Shown: positions 54,435-61,942 of the stretch, piece by piece
How the letters are laid out: each line of letters starts with the position of its first letter
Position numbering within the stretch: the stretch's first letter is position 1
Assembly: GCA_016196035.1 (NCBI GenBank)
Contig: JACPYM010000024.1
Location: forward strand, 58,347-122,346
Direction of reading: 5' to 3'
DNA: 64,000 nucleotides
Source of the DNA: Acidobacteriota bacterium
GTDB lineage: Bacteria; Acidobacteriota; Blastocatellia; RBC074
Notes under the pieces: model-generated
The model's input: the letters and a program-made list of their open reading frames with translations, nothing else
Databases searched by the model: none
Told to the model about the DNA's origin: nothing
Position numbers and translations under genes: made by a program

Positions 54435-56738
54435 ATGAATCGAATCCGCCGCAACTTCATCCTGCTCTTCACCCTGCTCATTGCCGCACCGCTCTTGGCG
54501 CAACAGGCCCAACCCGCGCGCCAGGCCGATGCCAGCGTACTCACGCTCGATACGATTTTCAGCTACAGCCCGCGTGGACTCGGCTGGCACCAATGGCAGG
54601 CGGATGGACGCGGTTACTTGATGCTGGAGCCTTCAGCAGCAGGCAAAGGCGGGATGGACATCACGCGTTATGACGCGACAACAGGCGCAAAGACGGTGCT
54701 CGTCTCGGCGGACAAACTCATTCCGCCCGGCGTGACTTCGCCACTCAATATCGAAGAGTTCACACTCAGCGACAACGGGCAGCGGCTGTTGATTTTCACC
54801 AACTCCGAACGTGTCTGGCGGTCGAATACGCGCGGCGATTATTGGGTTGTTGATCTGGCGAGCGCGAAGCTGCAAAAGCTGGGCGGCGCTGCAAAACCGT
54901 CTTCGCTGATGTTCGCCAAGTTCTCGCCCGATGCGACGCGCGTGGCGTATGTGCGCGAGAACAACATCTACGTCGAAAATCTCAGCGACGGGCGCATCAC
55001 GCAACTGACTTCGGACGGCACGCAATACATCGTCAACGGCACCTTTGATTGGGTCTATGAAGAAGAACTCTTTTGCCGCGACGGCTTCCGCTGGTCGCCC
55101 GACGGTAAGCAGATCGCCTATTGGCAGCTTGATGCGAGCGGCGTCAAAGAGTTCAAGCTGATCAACAACACGGCTGAGCTTTATCCGAAGATCATCTCGT
55201 TTCCCTACCCCAAAGCTGGCGAAATGAATTCCGCCGCGCGCGTCGGCGTCGTCAATTCAAGCGGCGGAAAGACCCAATGGTTCGACGTGCCGGGTGATGC
55301 GCGCAACAACTATTTGCCGCGTATGGAATGGGCGGCGAATTCCAGCGAAGTCGTCATTCAACAGCTCAACCGGTTGCAAAATATCAACGTCGTGATGATC
55401 GGCGATGCGCGCACCGGCAAGGTACGTCAGATCATGACCGAGAAAGACGACGCCTGGGTAGACATCGCGTGGGGTTCGATTGGCTGGGACAAAACGGGCT
55501 TGGCCTTCGGCGATGCCGAATGGATTGATGGCGGCAAACGCTTCCTCTGGACGAGCGAACGCGACGGCTGGCGGCACATTTATTCCGTTTCGCGCGATGG
55601 CCACGACGTCAAATGCATCACGCCCGGCAATTACGATTTAATCAGCGTCGAACGCGCCGACACCGCTGGCGGCTGGTTGTATTTCTCAGCCTCGCCCGAC
55701 AACGCGACGCAAAAATATCTCTATCGCGTCAAGCTCGACGGCAGCAGCGCCAACCCTGAACGCCTTTCGCCCGCCAATCAAGCGGGCACGCACAATTACG
55801 ACATCGCGCCGCGCGGCGAATTGGCGATTCATACGTTCTCAAACGCGAACACAGTGCCGGTCACGGAAATCGTGCGCCTCGCACCACACACCAACGTGCG
55901 CACGCTTTACGACAACCGCGAATTGCAGGAACGGCTCGGCAAGCTCAAGCCTACGCCGCAAGAGTTTTTCAAAATAGACATCGGCGAAGGCGTACAACTG
56001 GACGGCTGGCTGATCAAGCCGCCCGATTTTGACGCATCGAAACGCTATCCGGTGCTCTTTTTCGTTTACGGCGAACCGTGGGGCCAAACCGTACTCGACC
56101 AATGGAGCGGCGGCCAGATGATGTGGCATCGCCTGCTGGCGCAGCAGGGTTATATCATCGCCAGCGTAGACAATCGTGGCACGCCAGCCCCGCGTGGCCG
56201 GGGCTGGCGCAAATCCATCTATCGCCAGATGGGCATCCGCAATTCCCTAGACCAAGCCAATGCCGCCCGCGCCATCGCCAAATGGCCTTTCGTAGACGCG
56301 ACACGCATCGGCATCTGGGGCTGGAGCGGCGGCGGCTCTTCGACCTTGAACGCCATGTTCCGTTACCCCGACGTTTACCAAATGGGCATGTCGGTCGCGC
56401 CCGTGCCAGACATTCGCTATTACGATTCGATCTATCAGGAACGCTACTGCGGGCTGCCGCAAGAGCACCCCGACGAATACAAGCAAAGCTCGCCGCTGAC
56501 GTTTGCGGGTCAGTTACAAGGCAACCTGCTGCTCGTCCACGGCACGGGCGACGACAACGTCCATTACCAAGGCAGCGAAGCCCTCATCAACGCCCTGATC
56601 ACCGCCAACAAGCAATTCACGATGATGTCCTATCCCAACCGCTCGCACGGCATTTATGAAGGGCCGGGCACGACGCGGCATTTGTATGGGTTATTGACGC
56701 GGTATTTGAATGAGAAGCTGCCAGCGGGCGGGCGGTAA
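54435..56738 (+). CDS. Secreted S9 family dipeptidyl peptidase (DPP-IV-like)
   Basis: 767 residues from the ATG at 54435 behind GGAGA. A signal peptide (FILLFTLLIAAPLLAQQ) precedes a DPP-IV N-terminal beta-propeller (TFDWVYEEELFCRDGFRWSP, WQLDASGVKEFKLINNTAEL). The catalytic alpha/beta hydrolase domain has Ser in RIGIWGWSGGGSSTLN, Asp in LVHGTGDDNVHYQG and His in YPNRSHGIYEGPG. The EE pair in the propeller (YEEELF) matches the substrate N-terminus binding site of DPP-IV. It probably removes dipeptides from peptides in the periplasm or outside. Confidence 0.95.
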   Translation: MNRIRRNFILLFTLLIAAPLLAQQAQPARQADASVLTLDTIFSYSPRGLGWHQWQADGRGYLMLEPSAAGKGGMDITRYDATTGAKTVLVSADKLIPPGVTSPLNIEEFTLSDNGQRLLIFTNSERVWRSNTRGDYWVVDLASAKLQKLGGAAKPSSLMFAKFSPDATRVAYVRENNIYVENLSDGRITQLTSDGTQYIVNGTFDWVYEEELFCRDGFRWSPDGKQIAYWQLDASGVKEFKLINNTAELYPKIISFPYPKAGEMNSAARVGVVNSSGGKTQWFDVPGDARNNYLPRMEWAANSSEVVIQQLNRLQNINVVMIGDARTGKVRQIMTEKDDAWVDIAWGSIGWDKTGLAFGDAEWIDGGKRFLWTSERDGWRHIYSVSRDGHDVKCITPGNYDLISVERADTAGGWLYFSASPDNATQKYLYRVKLDGSSANPERLSPANQAGTHNYDIAPRGELAIHTFSNANTVPVTEIVRLAPHTNVRTLYDNRELQERLGKLKPTPQEFFKIDIGEGVQLDGWLIKPPDFDASKRYPVLFFVYGEPWGQTVLDQWSGGQMMWHRLLAQQGYIIASVDNRGTPAPRGRGWRKSIYRQMGIRNSLDQANAARAIAKWPFVDATRIGIWGWSGGGSSTLNAMFRYPDVYQMGMSVAPVPDIRYYDSIYQERYCGLPQEHPDEYKQSSPLTFAGQLQGNLLLVHGTGDDNVHYQGSEALINALITANKQFTMMSYPNRSHGIYEGPGTTRHLYGLLTRYLNEKLPAGGR

Positions 56739-56744
56739 CCAAGA

Positions 56745-56836
56745 TACGGTACCGCGCGCGTGAGCAAGCGGAGGCTCAGACTAAGAGCCACTTATGCAAG
56801 ATTGACGCGCCGCTTGCTCACGCGCGCGGTACTGTA
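56745..56836 (+). repeat. 92-bp inverted repeat with ACCGCGCGCGTGAGCAAGCGG arms
   Basis: Arms 56745-56771 and 56810-56836 match at 26 of 27 positions around a 38-bp spacer. It lies 7 bp after the peptidase stop, so it can act as terminator, but the long high-identity arms indicate a dispersed element. Confidence 0.87.
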
Positions 56837-56930
56837 CTGACGCCGCGTTGTGTATCAAACCCTCTTGCAGACTGTGTTTGACGCTCTGCTCTCGTCTTGA
56901 GAGACTCGGTTTGATGAAAGGAACGCCGCT

Positions 56931-57230
56931 TTGCACGTCATCAGTAAGAAAAAGCTGCGTGATTTTTGGGCGCGAACCCCTGAAGCGCAACTACCGCTCG
57001 ACAACTGGTATCGCGTAGCCAAGAAGGCGGCGTGGCAATCCATGGCGGAGGTGCGCGCCGTCTTCCCGCACGCGGATGCGGCTTACGATTGCACGGTCTT
57101 CAACATCGGCGGGAACAAATACCGGTTGATCATTGAGATCAGATACGACAGACAGGTGATCTATGTTAAACACGTCCTTACGCACAAAGACTACGACAAA
57201 GGCGCGTGGGAAAAAGACTGCGGCGCTTGA
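56931..57230 (+). CDS. higB: HigB-type mRNA interferase toxin
   Basis: 99 residues starting at a TTG eight bases after AAAGGA. MHVISKKKLRDFWARTPEAQ, the VFNIGGNKYRLIIEIRYDRQ strand pair and VYVKHVLTHKDYDKGAWEKD-like C-terminus (here IYVKHVLTHKDYDKG) match the HigB/RelE superfamily, which cleaves mRNA on the ribosome. The toxin-first order with an overlapping antitoxin is typical of higBA. Confidence 0.92.
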   Translation: MHVISKKKLRDFWARTPEAQLPLDNWYRVAKKAAWQSMAEVRAVFPHADAAYDCTVFNIGGNKYRLIIEIRYDRQVIYVKHVLTHKDYDKGAWEKDCGA

Positions 57231-57615
57231 ATTCGATCCGGCGAAGTACCGCAAGCTGGTGTCAAAGGCCATGCCTGCCGTCATCGAAACCGAAGCCGAG
57301 AACGAGCGCCTGCTCGCCATTGTCGAGCCGATGATGAAACGCGAACTTTCGACGGAAGAAGCCAAGCTTTTCGACCTGTTGGTTAAGCTCATCGAAGATT
57401 TCGAGGATCGGCATTACCCGCTGGGAGAAAGCTCGCCCACCGCCACGCTGCAATTTCTGCTGGAGCAGCGCGGCTTGCGTCAGCGCGACATCGTGCACCT
57501 CTTCGGTTCCAGCGGCGTCACCTCCGAAGTCATCAATGGCAACCGCGCGATCAGCAAAAAACTCGCCAAGTCACTGGCTGAGTTCTTCCACGTCTCGCCC
57601 GACTTGTTCATCTGA
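57163..57615 (+). CDS. higA: HigA-type antitoxin with HTH domain
   Basis: 150 residues from the ATG at 57163, behind AGGTGA and 68 bp inside the toxin gene. A helical N-terminal region (FDPAKYRKLVSKAMPAVIET, DLLVKLIEDFEDRHYPLGES) precedes an XRE-type HTH (LRQRDIVHLFGSSGVTSEVI, NGNRAISKKLAKSLAEFFHV). It would bind HigB and repress the operon. The long overlap is larger than usual for this pair. Confidence 0.9.
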   Translation: MLNTSLRTKTTTKARGKKTAALEFDPAKYRKLVSKAMPAVIETEAENERLLAIVEPMMKRELSTEEAKLFDLLVKLIEDFEDRHYPLGESSPTATLQFLLEQRGLRQRDIVHLFGSSGVTSEVINGNRAISKKLAKSLAEFFHVSPDLFI

Positions 57616-57631
57616 TCCGAAACAGGTTGAT

Positions 57632-58900
57632 ATGGACTACTCAAAAATCATCACTATCGAACCCGATAAACGTAGCGGCAAGCCGTGCATTCGCGGTTTG
57701 CGGATGACCGTGACGGACGTATTGGAATATCTAGCGGGCGGTATGACACCGGAAGAAATCGTTGATAAATTTCCCGATCTCACATTGGAAGACATCCGTG
57801 CCTGCTTGGCTTTCGCGGCAGATCGTGAATGCAGGCTGGCTGCACCGCTTGTGATCTCAATTGCTGATACTCATGAACTAACTCAAAAGCGTCACGAATT
57901 AACTCAAAAAGCCCTGGATGCAATTCCTTCGTACCGCCAACCACCCAGAACTGTAGAAGAAATTGCCGCGACAATAGCTAAAGAATTTGGTGTTTCGCAG
58001 GAGCTCGCATCCGGTATTACATTGGCGACAATTGCTTTTCTGGATACTTTTGGTGTTATTGAGTGGGAAAAGTCTGTCTGTCAAATAAACGACCAGATAT
58101 CTACCTATTTCCGAAACAGCCTAAGCTGGTACTTTGAGAATCATCAGCAACTACTATCCAATTGGGGACGCGAAGGCGTTGCTCGTGACATCAAGATCGA
58201 TAATTTACTTGAACTAGCCCCTTACTTCCTCAAAGTAATGGAAGAAAGAAGACTGGAATTAAGCAAAGAACATAGGCTTGAGGCAGGATATTCCAGGTAT
58301 CAAGCTGTAGCACTTACTCTGGTAAAAACTATAGAAGATGGAAAGCCCTGCTTTCTTCATCAGTGGGACACTCAGGCAGAGCAGTTTCAGATTATCGGGG
58401 GCAAACAAAGACCGGGTGAGAGGCCAATCGAAACAGCAAAACGAGAGTTCACTGAGGAGACTACTCAGCACAATTTGAGGTATGGCACCGAGTTCACACT
58501 TAACCTTCTTTGCCCAAACCCAATAGAGATGTGGCGAATATCGCCAACTTATGGGGCTCTGACCAAGTATGAGTTTTGGGTTTTCAGCGCTGAGTTAAAG
58601 CTTGCTGTACTACCATTGGGTCCGTTGGACAGATGGATTTCACTCGACGAGATGAAATCAGGAGCTACCCTAGACGGGCGTCCTATCAGTGACCCAAAAC
58701 TTTATAGGTCACTTGAAGTAAACATCCCAGGCGTACTTGAAGGTTTACCGTTATCAATCCCTCCTTCACCAAAACAAAATTCCCTAAAAACCGTTTGGGA
58801 TAATACTGTAATGCAACCAGGTTTTGCTGGATTCAAAATAGACTTGAAGAAGTTACTTCAGGATTGGTGGAGCAACCGTAAAAGAGGGAAGCTTAAGTAG
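57632..58900 (+). CDS. DUF433-Nudix fusion protein
   Basis: 422 residues from the ATG at 57632. Residues 1-65 are a DUF433 antitoxin-type domain (SGKPCIRGLRMTVTDVLEYL, GGMTPEEIVDKFPDLTLEDI). A helical middle region with a winged-helix look (VEEIAATIAKEFGVSQELAS) follows. A Nudix hydrolase domain spans about 225-370, with the box GGKQRPGERPIETAKREF then TEETTQ. DUF433 normally stands alone beside a PIN-like DUF5615 toxin. Base composition falls sharply after the DUF433 part, suggesting a chimeric origin. The substrate is unknown. Confidence 0.82.
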   Translation: MDYSKIITIEPDKRSGKPCIRGLRMTVTDVLEYLAGGMTPEEIVDKFPDLTLEDIRACLAFAADRECRLAAPLVISIADTHELTQKRHELTQKALDAIPSYRQPPRTVEEIAATIAKEFGVSQELASGITLATIAFLDTFGVIEWEKSVCQINDQISTYFRNSLSWYFENHQQLLSNWGREGVARDIKIDNLLELAPYFLKVMEERRLELSKEHRLEAGYSRYQAVALTLVKTIEDGKPCFLHQWDTQAEQFQIIGGKQRPGERPIETAKREFTEETTQHNLRYGTEFTLNLLCPNPIEMWRISPTYGALTKYEFWVFSAELKLAVLPLGPLDRWISLDEMKSGATLDGRPISDPKLYRSLEVNIPGVLEGLPLSIPPSPKQNSLKTVWDNTVMQPGFAGFKIDLKKLLQDWWSNRKRGKLK

Positions 58901-58910
58901 CTAAAATGAC

Positions 58911-59228
58911 ATGCTAATTGCTCTGCAACCCGACGCCCCTGAAGCCGACATTCAGCGCGTCATCACTAAAGTTGAATCCTTCGCCCTGAAGGCCCATCTC
59001 ATGCCCGGCGCAACCCGCACGGCCATCGGCGTCACGGGCAACACGGGGGCCGTAGACCCTGCGCCCTTCGCCGAAGTGCCCGGCGTGGCCGAGTGTGTGC
59101 GCATGACCAGGCCGTACAAGCTGGTCGGGCGCGATCTCAAGCACAACAAGCCGGTCATCAACGCTGCCGTGCTTTGGTTAAAGCCAAACCATGCGCGCAG
59201 ACTCCGCGAAATTATCAGTGCGTCGTGA
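58911..59228 (+). CDS. Orphan DAHP-synthase ferredoxin-like regulatory domain
   Basis: 105 residues. [40 protein letters not shown] and [20 protein letters not shown] followed by VGRDLK match the N-terminal ferredoxin-like domain of the AroF/AroG-like DAHP synthase common in Gram-positive and thermophilic bacteria. The catalytic barrel is missing; instead 25 unrelated residues end the frame. It could be a remnant or a separate regulator. An aroD-aroE gene lies 1 kb away on the other strand. Confidence 0.7.
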   Translation: MLIALQPDAPEADIQRVITKVESFALKAHLMPGATRTAIGVTGNTGAVDPAPFAEVPGVAECVRMTRPYKLVGRDLKHNKPVINAAVLWLKPNHARRLREIISAS

Positions 59229-59284
59229 GGTCAAACTGACAATCCCAATGCGGTTCGCACAACGCGGCGGATCGCTCGGCATTC

Positions 59285-59617
59285 CTAGATGGCCGCCTTG
59301 GCATCGGCTTTGGTCGCGGTCAGACCGGGGTAGCGATAGCCGACGGCGTAGGGATTAAGGACGAGTAGCGCAGGCTGCATTCCTTGCCAAGTTGGTTCGG
59401 CTTGTAACACCAATTGATGCAGCACGGGCAAGTCGTGTGTGCGGCCAAAGGCCAACCCGGCCTCGACGAGGCGCGCTTTAAGGTATTTCTCAACGCACTG
59501 CTGGCAATGAAAGCAGACGCCATCGTGATTCGGGTCTTTGCGCACGCGGTTCAATTGCTGGGCGGCATTCCAATCGCCTTCGGCCTTGACCACCCATTCA
59601 GCGGTTATTGCCTTCAT
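59285..59617 (-). CDS. HEPN-domain toxin-like protein, C-terminus cut by TAG
   Basis: 110 residues as read: VVKAEGDWNAAQQLNRVRKD, CFHCQQCVEKYLKARLVEAG and FGRTHDLPVLHQLVLQAEP are typical of HEPN proteins paired with minimal nucleotidyltransferases. The frame stops at TAG after ADAKAAI but stays open for 18 more codons to a TGA at 59231, and ECRAIRRVVRTALGL there is the expected final helix. The last helix is therefore probably lost by one nonsense change. The gene starts inside the nucleotidyltransferase gene by 20 bp. Confidence 0.85.
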   Translation of the reverse strand: MKAITAEWVVKAEGDWNAAQQLNRVRKDPNHDGVCFHCQQCVEKYLKARLVEAGLAFGRTHDLPVLHQLVLQAEPTWQGMQPALLVLNPYAVGYRYPGLTATKADAKAAI

Positions 59618-60029
59618 ACATCACCTTTCCGTTTTCCAGAATCTCGCGCATAAAGTTATCGCCCATTGCCAGGCGTTCGTTGATTTGCGCTGGCGTCCGC
59701 ACCAGCAAATCAAGCGGCAACACGCCGACACGCGGAATCACGCGTTTCAATATTTCCCCGGCCTGCCGGAACGGACTGCCCTTATATGGCATCACGACCA
59801 GCAAATCCACGTCCGATTCGACGCTCGGTTTGCCGTATGCCTGTGAGCCGAACAGGATAATTTTGTCCGGCTGAAACTCGCGCGCGATCTGGTCGCAGAG
59901 GGTTTGGATGTGGGCAAGGCGTTTCTTGCGATTGGCGGCGTCGCGATACCAGGGTAGATCGGGCAGCCCCGCTGGCACTGCGGCTTGGATTCCCTTGCGC
60001 GGTTGTTTGCTGACGGTCGTGGCGCTCAT
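59598..60029 (-). CDS. Minimal nucleotidyltransferase (MNT) antitoxin-like protein
   Basis: 143 residues. The nucleotidyltransferase signature is KIILFGSQAYGKPSVESDVD followed by LLVVMPY, with a third Asp in GVLPLDLLVRTPAQ. MNT proteins of MNT-HEPN modules can AMPylate the HEPN RNase and act as antitoxins. Order and overlap with the HEPN gene fit that module. Its promoter region abuts the short-unit inverted repeat at 60139-60229. Confidence 0.9.
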   Translation of the reverse strand: MSATTVSKQPRKGIQAAVPAGLPDLPWYRDAANRKKRLAHIQTLCDQIAREFQPDKIILFGSQAYGKPSVESDVDLLVVMPYKGSPFRQAGEILKRVIPRVGVLPLDLLVRTPAQINERLAMGDNFMREILENGKVMYEGNNR

Positions 60030-60138
60030 CGCATTGCTCCTGCCAAGCTGGTTTGCTGCCGCATCATAACAGCAACCGCGCGGTCTGCGGCACAGGGCTT
60101 TTGCAAAATCCTCAAAACATCCGTCAAAGACGCTTCGC

Positions 60139-60229
60139 CGACTCCTGATTCCTGACTCCTGACTCCTGATAGCCTGAAATGCCGATTGTTTTCAATTTGT
60201 CAGAATTCAGGAATCAGGAGTCAGGAGTC
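60139..60229 (+). repeat. Facing arrays of a 7-bp repeat (GACTCCT / AGGAGTC) forming an inverted repeat
   Basis: The left array reads CGACTCCTGATTCCTGACTC and continues CTGACTCCTGAT (60139-60170); the right array reads ATTCAGGAATCAGGAGTCAG and continues GAGTCGGTC (60205-60233). The arms are reverse complements over more than 20 bp with a 35-bp loop. The organisation is the same as at 7721-7848 although the unit differs. Confidence 0.85.
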
Positions 60230-60271
60230 GGTCAAGCCGCTCAAGCGCTCTTGTTGGCGACTTTGCAAAGA

Positions 60272-61816
60272 TCAAGTACGTGCTGCTTGCCACATCACGT
60301 CAATCGGCGCTGCTTGATGCGTCCACAAACGGAATTGCTCTGCCGCTTGCGCCACCAGCATCGCCAGCCCGCCGAGCGTTTGGCATCCGGCGGCTTGCGC
60401 GGTTTGCAGCAACGCAGTTTGTTCGGGGTTGTAAACCAGATCGTAAACCAGCCGCACATCGCGCAGGCGCTCCGCTGTCAATGGGCTGGTGCCTTCGCTG
60501 TGACCTTTCATCCCCAGCGGTGTGCAATTGATGACGATGTCGGCCTGGCCGTGGAAGCTGTCGAGCGCGGCGGCGGTGGCGTTGAATTCAGCGGCCAGTG
60601 ATTGCGCCTTGCGCAGGTCGCGCGCGTAAAGCGTCACCGCCGCACCGCGTTGTTGCAACCCGTAACACACTGCCCGTGCTGAGCCGCCTGCGCCCAGCAC
60701 CGCGACGCGCGCGCCACGCACATCCAGCAATTCATTCAACGGTTGCATCGCGCCATGCACGTCGGTGTTGAAACCGCGTAGGCGATCACTTTCGACGACG
60801 ATGGTGTTGACCGCGCCGATGGCCTGGGCCGTCGCATCAATTTCGTCGAGCAATGGCATCACCGCCAGTTTGTGCGGGATGGTCACGCTCAGACCGCGCA
60901 GGTTCCAGCCCAGCTTGCGTGTGTGGGGATGAACGAAATCACGGATGAACGCAGCGGTGCCGTCCACCTCAAGCGGCAAATACACGCCGTCAATGCCCGC
61001 CGCCTGCAACGCCGGATTGTGAATCAGCGGCGAGCGCGAATGGCCGATGGGTTGGCCCATGACGCCGAAAATCTGGCTGGCGCGCGTGAGTTGTTTGACG
61101 CGATAAAGCTGGTTCAAATCGGCTACGGTGGGCTGGCCCGGCGCGCTCTCGGCTCCGGGTTGCAACGCGCCGAAGGTCAGCAAGGCCCCGCGTGAGAGCG
61201 ACAAGACGCGCGTGCTCAAGCCGGGCAAGCTCATGCCGAGCGCGATGATGGGTTTGCGGCTTTGCGCATATTCGATCACTTCAAACAGGCGCAAACAATC
61301 GCCGATGCAATTGCACTTGGTGGCGAGTTTGACGATGGCGGCGGGCGTCGCGGCCATGCGTTCGTAGCGTTGAATCAAATCATCCGGTGTGCCTTCAAAG
61401 TTGTGCCATGAGCAGATGACTTTTTCCCACGGCACGGGCGGCGGTTCAGCAGCAAAGCTCGCCGCCAAATCGAACTCGAAATCGGCCAGCGTGATCGTGG
61501 CGGCGACTGCGGCGGGCAGGCTTTGCCAGCAAGCGCGGCGTTCGCCCAGGCTCAAGTCGCGCTGGCCGCCCTGTTCGCGCGGGCGCAAGGTGAACAGCAG
61601 CGGCGTATGGTATTGCGCGACGAGCGCGGGCAACTGCGCGAAGACTTCGGCGTGCGCGGCGTCGCTCAGGTAATCAAGCCGCAATTCGATGATGTCGGCG
61701 CTAACAGCAGCGGCTGCCAGCGCGGCGAGAAAGGCTGCGGGTTCGCGTTCGGTAATGGGGACGCAAACGAGTTTGCGCGTCAGCAATGGATCAACAGGCG
61801 CAGACAATGGCGGCAT
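60272..61816 (-). CDS. aroDE: Bifunctional type I 3-dehydroquinate dehydratase / shikimate dehydrogenase
   Basis: 514 residues from the ATG at 61816 behind AGGAG. Residues 1-235 are AroD: LVCVPITEREPAAFLAAL, ADIIELRLDYLSDAAHAE, LLFTLRPREQGGQ, KLATKCNCIGDCLRLFEV with the Schiff-base Lys region, and PIIALGMSLPGLSTRVLS. Residues 240-514 are AroE: GVMGQPIGHSRSPLIHNPAL, GLSVTIPHKLAVMPLLDEID, GAVNTIVVESDRLRGFNTDV and VAVLGAGGSARAVCYGLQQR. The fusion performs steps three and four of the shikimate pathway; such fusions are familiar in plants and several bacterial groups. Confidence 0.95.
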   Translation of the reverse strand: MPPLSAPVDPLLTRKLVCVPITEREPAAFLAALAAAAVSADIIELRLDYLSDAAHAEVFAQLPALVAQYHTPLLFTLRPREQGGQRDLSLGERRACWQSLPAAVAATITLADFEFDLAASFAAEPPPVPWEKVICSWHNFEGTPDDLIQRYERMAATPAAIVKLATKCNCIGDCLRLFEVIEYAQSRKPIIALGMSLPGLSTRVLSLSRGALLTFGALQPGAESAPGQPTVADLNQLYRVKQLTRASQIFGVMGQPIGHSRSPLIHNPALQAAGIDGVYLPLEVDGTAAFIRDFVHPHTRKLGWNLRGLSVTIPHKLAVMPLLDEIDATAQAIGAVNTIVVESDRLRGFNTDVHGAMQPLNELLDVRGARVAVLGAGGSARAVCYGLQQRGAAVTLYARDLRKAQSLAAEFNATAAALDSFHGQADIVINCTPLGMKGHSEGTSPLTAERLRDVRLVYDLVYNPEQTALLQTAQAAGCQTLGGLAMLVAQAAEQFRLWTHQAAPIDVMWQAART

Positions 61817-61879
61817 TAAAAACTCCTGTCTCAGAGATGGCCTCGCGGCCTGGTTTGAATGAGGCGGCACTCTAAAGCA

Positions 61880-61911
61880 AAACCGGCAGGTCAGCAACGA
61901 CCTGCCGGTTT
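61880..61911 (-). terminator. Strong 13-bp hairpin terminator between surface-protein gene and aroDE
   Basis: AAACCGGCAGGTC (61880-61892) pairs perfectly with GACCTGCCGGTTT (61899-61911) around AGCAAC. On the minus strand the stem is followed by TTTTGCTTT, so it ends the upstream surface-protein transcript before aroDE. Confidence 0.85.
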
Positions 61912-61942
61912 GGTTGGTGATGTCAGTCGTAACACGGCCCAA

